Position numbers and translations under genes: made by a program. The notes below the pieces were generated by a model, which did not search any database, had not been told where the DNA came from, and saw only the letters and a list, made by a program, of their open reading frames with translations. DNA of 64,000 nt from Ditylenchus dipsaci (Eukaryota > Nematoda > Chromadorea > Rhabditida > Anguinidae): contig SADC01000126.1 in assembly GCA_004194705.1 (NCBI GenBank), positions 1-64,000 of the forward strand, read 5' to 3'. Of the stretch, positions 21,092 through 31,589 are shown piece after piece. Position 1 is the first letter of the stretch. Each line of letters opens with the position of its first letter.

Positions 21092-23911
21092 CTGTCAAAA
21101 TAAAAAATTTTGTTTTGTAAAATGGAAATTTTAATGGTAAACTTTTATTCTGTCATACAATATTTTACAGTTAAGTGTCTATAAAGGCTTTATAGTTAAT
21201 ATGCTTAATTTGCAACTACTATAATAATTTATTGGTCTATTTCATTTTCTTCACTACTGCTGTCTTGCTGATCAATCAATCGCACTTCGTCTGCAACAAC
21301 CAACAAAGCAGGAAGGATATGATCAGCAGTGGTTTGGATCTTAGACTTAGGCAGAACAAATCCAGTAAAACTGTTGGTTAGTTCCATGGTGTAGGAATAT
21401 TTGATGCCAACACTTTCTGCATAATCTTGACTGGACCCAGCCACCTCATCTACACAACCCAAATATATTTGCTCGCTACTATGTTATCATAGGTTTCACA
21501 GTTAATTGAACAGCTTTTTAAGCATTTTAGTAAAAATAATATAAAAACGAGCTGAAACTTACACAAAATTTCCGGACCTGTTCCAACAGTAAACTCTGGC
21601 CCTCCGGCTTCGGTAATTGCATGAGCCATTTCTTTTCCAACGCGGATCTTAAGTTCTTTTCGGTTAGCTTAATTTTGTAAATTTGTAAAAATGACTAACG
21701 ATGTCATCAACATCTACTGGGTAAGCATGAAGCTACAATATTTTAAATTAAAATTAGGAATGCTAAGAAAAAGGCCTGGATTTCACTGCCTTATATTTAC
21801 AGTCGCCCCTCAATAATTTCGAGACTCTAGATTAATTCTTTTATAAAAAATTGTTTGAAAAAAAATCTCTTTGGAATTTTTTCAGGAAAAGCGTGCCAAA
21901 TTACCATGACGAATGATCAAGGGTCGACTGTATCGTAATTATTTTGTCAAGTTTTAGTTTTTTTTTTCAAAACAACCACCTTGTGTCCCCAGGGATGAAT
22001 AATCAAATTTCCATAGGAATGCAGGCTGACATAGGCTTTGATAGAGCTATTGTGGCTCTTCAGAAATTGGGTAAGGCTTTGGCATTCTACTTCGGACAGT
22101 GCACTTGGGCCACAATATACCTCACTAAAAAATAAAATCTGTTATGTTGGCCCTATCCCTCAATGGGTGATTTTTTTGCCTTGGTCCGCCTGTTGTTTTT
22201 TGTGTGATTTTTGAGGCTTCAGGCTTAGCAAGGGTTGGCCAGCGTATTTTAGGACGGACTCAAACGTATTTAAACTCATGATTAAGTTCGTCCTAACATA
22301 TGCTGGCCTACTTTTGCCTGAGCCTTAGCCTAAAAACTCACAAAAAACACAACAGGGGGACCAAGGCAACCCCCCCCCCCCACCCATTGAGGGATAGGGC
22401 GGTTATCTTTATGCTTGTAATTTTTTGTTTTGTAGTGAAATATTCACCTGCATGGATCTTTGCTGACACCTGAGTAGGCCCAGTAGAAGTCGAAGTTTCT
22501 GTTAGGATCCACTCCATAGCATTGGTTGGGTCCACGAGGACCAGATCGGGTTTTCCGCCACAGTCGCTCCACTGTTCTGCTGTATTCGTAGCCGTCGGGG
22601 TTGACAGAGGGTAGCACATAGACATCGATATCTTCCAGCAAAGACACCATTTCAGGGTCTGTCACTAGCTGAAATTTTATTTGCTACATTAAAAAATAAG
22701 AAATTCTGGCCTCAAACCTTATTAATGAAATGCAGGGCCACAGCTGGTGTTATCCATTCTCTAGCATGAATTCCTGCATCGACAAAGAACGCATTTTTTG
22801 GTTCTTCGGATGGAAAGCCAATCTTTAAAAATGAAGGTATTGAAAAAAATGTATTTGCTTTATAAAACAGACTACCTTAATATATTGCATAAGTCTTCCT
22901 TCATGACTTTTACCCACACTACCCAACTGCACAAATTGTACTCATCGGCAAGGGCTTTCAAGTAGCTGTTGATCTTAAAGAAATTCATTTTTAAATAATT
23001 TCGAAGCAGGATTTTCTGGAGCAATAGTGAAATCTATCTCTGCTCAAAATTTGTGTTACCCATTCCCTGCAAATTTCAAAATCGCAATCGAGTTAGGGTA
23101 CAGAAATGGGATGGAAACTAAAAATTGGACCTGGAAGTAAAAAAAATAAAACCCGGGAAAAATTTTAAATCTTGGAAATCGGAAGAAATTTATAAAAGCG
23201 TCAAATTTTTTTCTGAGCTAACCATTTTTTTCCGAAATTTGCCCCTTTTTTAGGAAATCAGGAAAACGAAAAATAAATGGTTTCAGAAATCGGAAGACGG
23301 AAATCGGAATTCCGTCCCATCCCTACTAGGATGTATACACATGTATATCACAATTTAGCGAGTTTTCTTACTTCTTGGTGTGAGTGGTACTCATTAAAGT
23401 CAAACTCAGATAGATTGACTGCCTTAATATTTTCATCAAGTGAGGCGGACGGTGGAGGCCGAGGAGTGTCAATAGCATCGTCTCGCACAATTCTACATCA
23501 AAGGTAATTTAATACAACTACAAAATAATCTTTAAACTTACTGTCCCATATTCTCCAGCTTAACAGCAGGAGTCATTTGAGAATTGGCACCCAAGTAACT
23601 GAGCAGCTGAGCCTTCAGCTCTGGACTCGCAAAAATTTCAGTGGGTTTACCAATGGTAAGTGACTGTTTCCAAAAGTCGATATTTTCGCCAAAACTTTAG
23701 ATAGGCCCGAAAGAATGTTGAGATCGGATTCAGATTTGGGGATGATTTCCAAAAGTTGGTAGCTAAAAATCTTTTAGTAAAAAACTTCAATATTAAAAAA
23801 CTATTATCTAAGTCACCCTTCATAATCTTTGGCAGCTTGGTAATCGATTTTGGCAGCTGAAGCAGTAAAAGCAAGCAATGTTAAAATGTAAAAGCAATAA
23901 TTTAAGAACAT
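20850..23911 (-). CDS. Secreted zinc carboxypeptidase (M14A), about ten exons
   Basis: Removes C-terminal residues from peptides, probably a digestive or extracellular enzyme made as a zymogen. A signal peptide ([20 protein letters not shown]) is followed by an activation peptide ([28 protein letters not shown]). The catalytic domain shows [11 protein letters not shown], the zinc ligands His and Glu in [20 protein letters not shown], substrate-binding Asn-Arg in YGVDPNRNF, the third zinc ligand in LHSYGN, and Tyr plus catalytic Glu in [10 protein letters not shown]. Exons run 23,911-23,817, 23,762-23,542, 23,492-23,372, 22,973-22,876, 22,822-22,718, 22,668-22,448, 22,124 to about 21,980, 21,732-21,700, 21,667-21,563, then one of two last exons. 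One base is missing at about 23,690 (AAA for AAAA) and at about 22,935. All key residues are present. The identification is secure. Confidence 0.9.
21229..21449 (-). CDS. Carboxypeptidase last exon, version a
   Basis: Acceptor GGGTTGTGTAG, then [38 protein letters not shown] and an acidic tail ending NEIDQ stop. It encodes the substrate-site Tyr and the catalytic Glu (MEL). It joins in phase to the exon ending at 21,563 (donor GTAAGT). Confidence 0.85.
22149..22401. mobile_element. hAT-like MITE, ends GGCCCTATCC, in carboxypeptidase intron
   Basis: GGCCCTATCCCTCAATGGGT ... ACCCATTGAGGGATAGGG(C). Flanks GTTATGTT (22,141-22,148) and GTTATCTT (22,402-22,409) match 7 of 8. The inner arms hold CCTTGGTCCGCCTGTTG and AGGGTTGGCCAGCGTATTTT. 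Confidence 0.8.
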
Positions 23912-24439
23912 GTTCAACACTGTTTTTTGGAAATGAGAATTTTCGGAGCTTGGAAAATGACCAATACTTTTATTTTCTTCTATGTAAAATGTTCTTTTAT
24001 ACTTGGTCTCTTTATTGTGTTTAGTCTACACTCAACAATCGAGAAAACAATGAATCGGCACTTTCTTTGAATGCAAACCACGGTTTGTGTGAGCAGGCTA
24101 TTGTTCAGGTGTTTGGTTAAACAATGTGCGCGACTTTTATGACCGCAAATACATGTTAATATGAAAGTCTAAGCAAATAAAATAAATATCAACAAAATAT
24201 TTTTTTGGATAGAAAGTAGTGTTGGGGGAGAGTATTAGATTATTGTCTCGTGAATGACCCCTCCCTCGTTCTCACATTCTCTCTAGTTTCTTTATTAAGG
24301 GCTGCGATCTAAAAAATTTTCGAAGAGAAGTTTGGGCAAAAAAAAACATTTTGACCTTTTTGGAGAAAAAAATTATTTTGACCAGTGCTTGTTTCTATTT
24401 TGAAGCGAAAACTTATTTGATTAAAACTTCAAAATAAAA

Positions 24440-25095
24440 AATATTTGGCGCTACTTGGATATAGCCCCCCCCAATCAATTTTTTTAAAGTGTTTCCAAAC
24501 ACCCTATATCGACCTAAAATTGCCTCAGGAGTTCAAAAAAGGCATTATTTTGAGTTCTGGTCAATAAAAAATTGAGTTTTGGGACCACCCAAAATCACCC
24601 ATTTCGACCATTTTTATAGAGATTTAAGTCTGTATTTGGGTGGAAATAGACCAAAAAGCATAAAAAAAACTCTGGTATGCATACATTTTTTATGCATCGA
24701 GAGTCACCTTCGAGTGATTTGCGTCAAAGGTATGTGGGTGTGCGCATCTCAACCCCAAGCAACCAAGCCCCTGCGCCCCGAAGGCAGCTAGGCAGGTTAG
24801 AGATGGATAGCTTAGAGATAGAGATATATTAGACGTAATTTTGAGCAAGACTCTTGATCAAAAATGCATTTAGAGGCTCTTTTTGCCAAGTCCCATGTTG
24901 AAAAATATAGTAAAACAGATAAAAAGTCGAAATTGCAAAATGCTCAAAACACAGTTTTTTCTCTACAAGAACTCAAAAATAATGTCTTTTTTGAACTCTC
25001 GAAGCCATTTTACGTCGATATAGGGTGTTTGGAAACACTTTTAAAAAAAGTTGAGTTGGGGGGGGGGGGGTATATCCAAGTAGGGTCAAATATTT
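24440..25095. repeat. Fold-back element with nested repeat D
   Basis: Arms GGCGCTACTTGGATATAGCC ... TTTCCAAACACCCTATATCG (24,450-24,570) and the inverted GATATAGGGTGTTTGGAAAC ... TATATCCAAGTAGG (24,970-25,085). A repeat D copy (24,670-24,895) sits in the loop. The stretch 23,920-24,440 holds the carboxypeptidase upstream region and otherwise nothing I can name. Confidence 0.7.
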
Positions 25096-25127
25096 GATGT
25101 CCCGAAAAGGAAAAATATTTTAAAAAA

Positions 25128-25758
25128 GGACAGATCGCAACCATAGTTGGATCGCCGCCGCCGCCACCGCCGGCGCCGCCGCCGCCGCCGGCGGCGCGCC
25201 AGGCGGCGGCGGCAAAATATAAGGTGCCGCCGGCGGCGGCGGTGGCGGCGGCGGCTGAAATGAGGTCGGCGGCGGCGGTGGCGGTGCGGCGGAGTAATTA
25301 GGCTGCGGCGGCGGCGGCGGTGGCGGCGATGTGGCGGCGGCGGTGGCGGCGGTGGCGGCACCACCAATTACAAAGTACCAAAACAATGCTTTTTTTGAAT
25401 GGTTATCTTACGAAAATATGATAAAATGACATAATTTAGAATTTTACTGTTCTCTTGCAAAAATCTTATTCTATGACAAACATAAATTAAATAGAAAAAT
25501 TTTTTGACAGTGGAGCGTTAGCTGGCGGCGGCGGTGGCGGCGATGGCAGCGCCGGCGGCGGCGGCGAAATAAAAAAGTGCCGCCGGCGGTGGCGGCGGCG
25601 GTGGTGGCAAAGCAGCGGCGGCGGCGGCGGTGGCGGCGGTCAAATTTAGCAAGATTTTTGTGCCGCCGGCGGCGGCGCCGGCGTCGGCGGTGTTGTTGGC
25701 GACGCCGCCGGCGGTGGCGGCGGCGGCGGTGGTGGTTTTTCGGAGATGCACAACTATG
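25128..25758. repeat. GGC-trinucleotide-armed inverted element
   Basis: Flanks CAGATCGCAACCATAGTTG and inverted CAACTATGATCGCAACC enclose two very GC-rich blocks (25,150-25,365, CCG strand; 25,525-25,735, GGC strand). They surround an AT-rich loop of about 150 bp. The blocks are impure GGC/GGT/GCGGCG repeats. Reading frames in them (poly-Pro, poly-Ala, poly-Arg) are artefacts of the repeat. Confidence 0.8.
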
Positions 25759-25859
25759 ATCGCAACCCTCCTTTATTTCTCACAATGATACTGAAAAGCA
25801 ACACAGTAATAAAAATTGTTGAAAAATACGACGCTACTATGATATCCCCCCCCCTCCCA

Positions 25860-26745
25860 AATCGGTAAAATTACGACTCGCTACAAATTGTGACTCGCTA
25901 CAGTTTTGAATTTTTTTAAGGTTAATCATTTTTTCTGTGGCAAATTTACTTTTTTTGTGGCAAAAATGTTTTTTTTGTGGCAAATTTTTTCTGTAGCTAA
26001 TTTACTTTTTTTGTGGCAAATTTACTTTTTTTGTAGCAAATTTATTTTTTCTGTAGCAAATTTACTCTTTTTTGTAGCAAATCCGATTTTAGTCCGTAGC
26101 ACATATACTTGAGGTAGTGTGCTTATTTATTCATCCTAAATTGTCAAATTTGTATTCTGAGTCTATGAAAGACTTGGACTTCATGAAAGACAGGTGGATT
26201 AATTGCTGGTAAAGCTGCTGGGCTTTAGGTCTAATCTAGAACGCACACCTAGCACACTCTCGGCTGCTTCATTACTTAACATCCTCTGATGGATCAGTTA
26301 TGAATTTTCAAATTCAAGCTTACCGAATTCACCATAAATACAATGCTGATGATAATTCCATCAACCTTAGCCACATTATGCTCCACCATTTAGAGAAGAG
26401 CAACACTTCAGTCCGTACCCTTTTGGATCTTAACGGGCTTTCTCTTGTGAAGAAAAGAGGTTGGCCGAAATAGCCTTGTACAAGTGGGATCTTCTGAAAC
26501 TGCTCGTGATCTTTCAGGAATTTGCAATTTTCGGGAGCTGGACCAAACCGAAATTCACAGTTCACTTTCTCGAAAATCGTTATTCAGTCTAAAAAGACTA
26601 AAAACGGTATGCGGATCAAGTGTATCAATAGATACATATATATATATATATGTTTCTGAAGTTTTTAGAAATAAATAAGCACACTACCTCAAGTATATAC
26701 GGACTAAAATAGGATTTGGTACAAAAAAGGGGTACCAAGGCAAAA
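25860..26745. repeat. Inverted-repeat element with weak coding trace
   Basis: Arms AGTCCGTAGCACATATACTT ... GAGGTAGTGTGCTTATTTAT (26,090-26,135) and the inverted partner (26,675-26,715). The left side also carries eight TTTTTTGTGGCAAATTTAC words (25,915-26,090) and two ACTCGCTACAAATTGTG words. The interior is not inverted. From about 26,270 the + strand reads LHYLTSSDGSVMNFQIQAYR then IHHKYNADDNSINLSHIMLH, and after a frame break LAEIALYKWDLLKLLVIFQ. This could be an eroded transposase or captured host exon. Confidence 0.55.
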
Positions 26746-26839
26746 AATTTGGCGTGCTAAAGGTGAACAGAGCCTTACGGCCCTGTTCACCTTGTTCACC
26801 AACTATGGTATACGGCCGAAATCTAGGATAGGTTTGTCA

Positions 26840-27062
26840 GTGTAAGTCTCAAAGGACAACGGTTTTTGAGCGTAGCGGTTTTCTTCCGCCAATTCCCATT
26901 TTTCTAATCATTGAACTTCTGCACGGATTTTTTAATTTGGTTTCTAACAAAGCAAAGCCTACAATTTAATTTTAAGTATAGATTTTCGGAAACTAAGTTG
27001 AAAAATCCGTAAATAAATTTAATGATTGGGGAAAAATTTGAATTGGGGGACAACCATGGTTA
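26840..27062. repeat. Family A MITE, degraded
   Basis: CCGCCAATTCCCATTTTTCTAATCATTGAA ... and its inverse TTTGAATTGGGGGACAACC. The outer ends are eroded on the left. Confidence 0.6.
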
Positions 27063-27068
27063 TTTAAC

Positions 27069-27611
27069 ACGAGAACGGCTGACCGGAACAAGCGGACGAT
27101 CTGGTGCAGTTTTTAACGTAGATCATTTCGTATAAATGCATTTATGCGAGCTTCAATATGTTTTGCAAAAGTGGGACAACCAGCGTCCAACTCGCAAAAC
27201 CACCATTTTCTGGCATGTCAAATTTCACCTAAGGCCGCTCAAGAGCACGTCATAGCTGTGTAAACCTGCTTGATGCTTGGTTAATACTTGTAGAGAAATT
27301 CAAGAGCTACAAGATGAGCAAAAAACAACACATGAATTCGACAAAGGTCATTCAGAAATTACAGCATAAGAGGTAAAACCAGCTGTTTTCCCAGTATTAG
27401 AATATGAAGGATACTGTGTTTTACAACATTTGACTTATACCGTTAAAACATTTGACTTATTCCGCTTGGGAGATTGTTAAACTTGACTGAAATGGTCGTG
27501 AATTAAAAAGCTGTTATTAGGTCACTTCATGACTAGCACTCCCTTACACAAAAATGATCTACGTGAAAAACTGCACCAGATCGTCCGCTTGTCCGGTCAG
27601 CCGTTCTCGTG
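27069..27611. mobile_element. TTAA-type element with about 60-bp terminal inverted repeats
   Basis: Left CACGAGAACGGCTGACCGGA ... GCGGACGATCTGGTGCAGTT, right its reverse complement ending CTCGTG. TTAA flanks both sides (27,065-27,068 and 27,612-27,615), the insertion site of piggyBac and Kolobok elements. The unique interior (about 420 bp) has no open frame I would call a gene. Confidence 0.75.
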
Positions 27612-27652
27612 TTAACGGAACATCGAAAAAGGTGAATTAATAAAATTGTATA

Positions 27653-27877
27653 GTGAAAAATTCTCAAAAAGAACTACAAAGCTATTTGAAAAAATTTATT
27701 TATAAAAAACAATTATTAAATATATTTAAAAGTCGAGTTCAGTCGTTCGAAAGTAGTTTTACAATCTATAAAAGAAAAACTGATTCAAACCGCTTTAATT
27801 TTCAGGTTATTGTCAAAGTATTGGCAGACTTGACAAAAGTTTCCTCAATAGAAGCATCAGCATTTATCTTAATTTAA
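27653..27877 (+). CDS. Short open frame, possibly exonic
   Basis: 74 codons, lysine-rich (MKNSQKELQSYLKKFIYKK). A possible acceptor TTTTCAG at about 27,805 precedes VIVKVLADLTKVSSIEAS. No family recognised and no firm splice model. The stretch 27,880-28,190 shows nothing else. Confidence 0.2.
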   Translation: MKNSQKELQSYLKKFIYKKQLLNIFKSRVQSFESSFTIYKRKTDSNRFNFQVIVKVLADLTKVSSIEASAFILI

Positions 27878-28199
27878 ATTTTAATTTTCAATCTACCTCA
27901 AGCGCACTTAAGTAGAAAAATTTTGGAGAATGATTTTTTTGGAGCTTAGCCTGTGATACTTTGTGATATTTAAAGGCATACTATAAAATAGGTAATATTT
28001 TTTTTCTCGTTGAAGATTTGCTTCCAATATACAATCATGTTCTCAAAATTTCGCTTCTAGCTTCTTTATACAAAAACTTTAAGACAGTATATCGACTGCT
28101 CGACATTGAAAAAAGTGAGTTTGAAGATCAGGGTTTTAGGGTTTTGCTTAAAGCGAATTTTTCGACCTAATTTTTGAGTAAAAATGGTACAGTCAACCC

Positions 28200-28509
28200 T
28201 TGATTTAACGACACCCCTGGGGACCGACTTAAGGTGTCGTTAAATCGAGGGTGTCGTTAAAGGGCCTGACCTCTTCCTACTCGGTGGTCCCCCGCCAATT
28301 CAAAAATTTCCCTTGATCATTGGACTTCTGTACGGATTTTCCGCTAGGTTTCTAACAAAACTAAGCCTAAAATTTGATTTCAGGCCTGGTTTTGTTATAA
28401 ACGTGGCGGAAAAATCCGTACAGAAGTCCAATGATCAAGGGAAAATTTTGAATTGGCGGGGGACCACCGAGTAGGAAGAGGTCAGGCCCTTTAAATCGAG
28501 GGTTGACTG
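28200..28509. mobile_element. Pogo-like MITE carrying a nested family A MITE
   Basis: TA-CAGTCAACCCTTGATTTAACG ... AATCGAGGGTTGACTG-TA. It is split at a TTAA in its right part by the element at 28,261-28,490. Confidence 0.85.
28261..28490. mobile_element. Family A MITE with perfect TTAA duplication
   Basis: AGGGCCTGACCTCTTCCTAC ... GTCCCCCGCCAATTC and the reverse complement ending GGTCAGGCCCT. TTAA lies at 28,257-28,260 and again at 28,491-28,494. Removing the insert restores GTCGTTAAATCGAGGG of the host MITE, which proves both the boundaries and the order of insertion. Confidence 0.9.
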
Positions 28510-28824
28510 TATACGGTATTCATTGAAATTATTGCCCTAACACTTTCGAGTATACTTTTTTTTAATCCAATGTTTCTTTTTGCCTTTTCCCAAAACCTTT
28601 CTTTCTATCAATTACTGTATCCTGTCGCCGAAAAAGCGCAATAAAAATTTCAGATTAAAAAAAAACACACCAAAAGGCTGAAATTTGGTTGCTTTCATTG
28701 TCTTGACTTTCTTCGTACTTCTAATTTCTATCTTATTTTCGCAGACGAACCACAGTAAATTTACCTGGTTAGGAAGATGAGAATCAGCGCTACAAATATA
28801 CACTCATCATGAAGGTACACTTAC

Positions 28825-29712
28825 GGCTCTACCCTGTTTCGCCAAAAATCTATATAGCCAAAACAGTTACATCTTTAATTCATTAGTTTGCTATATATGA
28901 GTTTTCTACGTAATTTAGTGAATCTTATCAATTATAAGTTGAGCTCAAGTTCATGGGAGAGAGAAAGGCTACATTAAGCGTGTAAGGCTGTAAATGACCA
29001 TGTCTGCAAATTTTACTAAAAAAACCAAAATTCTGAAAAAATCCAGGAGTCTGGAAATTTTCGGAACTTCTGTTTTTTAGTGAAATTTTCAGACATGGTC
29101 ATCTGCAACTTATACGCTTGATGTAGCCCTTTCTCTCTCCCATGAACTTGAGCATCAACTTGTAAATGATAATATTCACGAAATTACATAGAAAACCATA
29201 TGTAGCAAACTAATTAATTAAAGATATAACTGTTTCGACTACAGTCGAACCTCCCAATAGTGTACACCCTAAAAGTTCGTTCCCGCCTAGGGTCCGACAA
29301 TTTTTTCAGCTCGATTTTCTAATTTTTTGCTGATTCTGTTTTCACAGTCTGGTAGCAAATATCGTAAGGATTCAGATTTTGCCGATCGTTTTTCATTTGC
29401 CTAAATATTTTTCTCTAAAAAAGCAAAACTCCAATAGTGTACAGCTTATTTTCAAAGTGGTGTACACTATTGGGAGGTTTGCTTTTTTAGAGAAAAAAAT
29501 ATATAGGCAAATGAAAAACGATCGGCAAAATTAGAATCCTTACGATATTTGCGGCCAGACTGTAAAAACAGAATCAGCAAAAAAAATTAGAAAATCGAGC
29601 TAAAAAAAATGTCGGACCCTAGGCGGGAACGAACTTTTAGGGTGTACACTATGGGAGGTTCGACTGTACAATGATTTTTGGCGGAAAAAATTTGGCGGAA
29701 ACAAGTAGAGCC
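28825..29712. mobile_element. hAT-like fold-back element, ends GGCTCTA, perfect 8-bp duplication
   Basis: GGCTCTACCCTGTTTCGCCA ... TTTGGCGGAAACAAGTAGAGCC. ACACTTAC flanks both ends (28,817-28,824 and 29,713-29,720). The long arms include CATGGGAGAGAGAAAGGCTAC and its inverse. A pogo-like MITE is nested near the right end. The stretch 28,510-28,815 before it holds no supported gene. Confidence 0.85.
29242..29666. mobile_element. Pogo-like MITE of the GTTCGTTCCCGCC subtype, nested
   Basis: TA-CAGTCGAACCTCCCAATAGTG ... AGGTTCGACTG-TA inside the 28.8-29.7 kb hAT-like element. The arms carry GTTCGTTCCCGCCTAGGGTC and TCGTAAGGATTC as in the 20.2 and 40.2 kb copies. Confidence 0.85.
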
Positions 29713-29944
29713 ACACTTACGCTCCGAAATTATGCCACGTAGCTTTATGAGAATGTCGTTATTTTAAAATCATTGCGTTGAAAGCTTCATTGTCTTAAAG
29801 AGAAAATTTTTTCAATGTCTTCTCGTTGACGTATTAGTGCGTTATTGCGTTACTTTGTCGGGTGGTTGCTGCTGAATAATTGCTGGCCTATATGAAATGT
29901 CGTGCAGTTTCTTATTTAAGTTTGATAATGATGCTGCATTCCAC

Positions 29945-30105
29945 TGTTTTCGAGGGACACGGACAATTCATCCCCAGGAACTATTCCTCCACGGGACAAA
30001 TCATCCCCAGGACAATATTAACCCAGAATCGTCCTAGGGATGAATTGTCACTGGGAGGAATTGTCCTGGGTTAAATTGTCTTGGGGATGAATTGTCGGTA
30101 CCCAT
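29945..30105. repeat. Inverted word array GGACAATTCATCCCCAGGA
   Basis: GGACAATTCATCCCCAGGA appears about four times in one orientation, then in the other (TGGGGATGAATTGTC). It lies 90-250 bases upstream of the ubiquitin-S30 start. Likely an element, not a promoter module. Confidence 0.6.
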
Positions 30106-30195
30106 TTTCGATGATTTTAGATCGATCAACCGTATCGAGAATAATCACTTGCGTATATCGCTAATAATATTCTTTGTTTTTAGCTGTCTGCTGAA

Positions 30196-30815
30196 ATGCA
30201 AATCTTCGTTAAAACTTTGACGGCAAGACGATCACATTGGAAGTTGATGCCTCCGACACCATCGAAGTTAGTTTTCAAGAATTCGCGTGCGATTGTGTGG
30301 TTAATCCTTATGATTTTATAGAGCGTGAAGACAAAGATCCATGACAAGGAGGGCATTCCGCCGGACCAGCAACGTCTAATCTTCGCCGGTATGTCTTTCA
30401 AATAGCATTGGCTTTCCGGACTTACACTAGATATTCAGGCAAGCAGCTTGAGGATGGCCGCACCCTTGTTGACTACAACATTCAGAAGGTAAGCTTGTAG
30501 GGTGAAGGTCGCTATGAGCAATTGTCTATTAATTTAGGAGTCCACGCTTCATCTTGTTCTTCGTCTACGCGGTGGTAAGGTTCACGATCGTTGGCCAGAG
30601 CTGGAAAGGTTCGCGCACAGACGCCGAAGGTAGAGAAGGTGGAGAAGCGAAAGAAGAAGAGAGGTTTGTATTCGCTCTTTAGAGTCCCGAATACTTGAAC
30701 TAACATTTGCCTCTCAGGTCGTGCCAGCCGTCGTGCTCAGTACAATCACCGTTTCGTCAATGTGGCTGTTGGGGGTCTGGGTCGCAAGCGTGGGCCGAAT
30801 AGCAATGCTGCTTAG
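30196..30815 (+). CDS. rps-30: Ubiquitin-ribosomal protein S30 fusion
   Basis: Encodes an N-terminal ubiquitin domain cleaved after Gly-Gly to release eS30 of the small ribosomal subunit. Five exons: 30,196-30,266, 30,322-30,388, 30,439-30,488, 30,538-30,663 and 30,718-30,815. Ubiquitin part: [71 protein letters not shown]. S30 part: KVHGSLARAGKVRAQTPKVE and GRASRRAQYNHRFVNVAV, ending GPNSNAA. Single bases are missing at about 30,223 (ACGGC for ACNGGC) and 30,580 (CACGATCG for CACGGATCG). Both breaks sit at short runs, and the rest is fully conserved, so this is probably a working gene with sequence errors. The ubiquitin half is unusually close to canonical ubiquitin for an S30 fusion. Confidence 0.9.
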
Positions 30816-30999
30816 TGAAAAGATCCCTTCGTTCGTTATGTTTATTGATTCGTCCGAATAAAGCTTGTTGGTGGTTGTTTGTTGTTTTATGTGTGCGAGT
30901 GCGACGATCATCGGGTTTGTCAGTCTTTGCGTTTGCCTGAACTGAAGTCACGCTTGAAGTTAAGATTTTTTTCTCAAATCTAATTTTTTTTAAAGGCCC

Positions 31000-31235
31000 A
31001 TGCCCGTGCGTTCCTGACTGTCCCCTCAATGCAAAAGTTATGGAACATTTTGTCACCAGTTATCACAAGCCAATTCCAAATTTTTTCCCAACCACTGAAC
31101 TTCTGTTCAGATATTTTAACTTGGTTTCTAACTAAACAAAGAATTTAATTTTATGAAACCAAGATGAAAAATCCGAACAGAAGTTCAATGATTAGGATAA
31201 AAATTCGAATTGGCAGGGGACAACCGCTGCGCGCA
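31000..31235. repeat. Family A MITE, degraded
   Basis: AAAGGCCCATGCCCGTGCG ... TTCCAAATTTTTTCCCAACC ... GAATTGGCAGGGGACAACCG. The ends no longer match well. A left end of the CCGTATTTACTCT family (CCGTATTTACTCTATTAAGC) follows at 31,285-31,400. Confidence 0.6.
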
Positions 31236-31589
31236 ATAACCATAATCCTTCAGCATAACATAATTTACAACTTAATATTAGTGTACCGTATTTACTCTAT
31301 TAAGCGGGCATGCCCGTTTTATTCAACCCTTCCGTAGGGGGCCCGTTTATCAGAGAGTGCCCGTTTAATAGAGAGGGCCGTTTATTTTTCAACAGAAAAT
31401 GTTTGAAACTTTTTTAGAGCGAAAAAATTACATTTCTTTGCATTAATATTCTGCGCCTTCTTATACAGATGACTCGTTTTTGTGCTCTCTTTTGTCTTTT
31501 GTGCACCCACTCCGTCAACGTGTCAAGTGATTAATTTTTTTAAATGGGTGGAAATTTGTTTGATTAGAGGGCCGCAGTAACAATCAAAC

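Noticed and set aside
25086..25759. Long frames encoding poly-Pro, poly-Ala and poly-Arg on both strands
   Set aside because: They arise from the GGC/CCG repeat blocks, exist in several frames at once and mirror each other across the inverted repeat.
30757..31056. Minus-strand 99-codon frame over the S30 3' end
   Set aside because: It overlaps the conserved last exon in antisense and has no recognisable domain.
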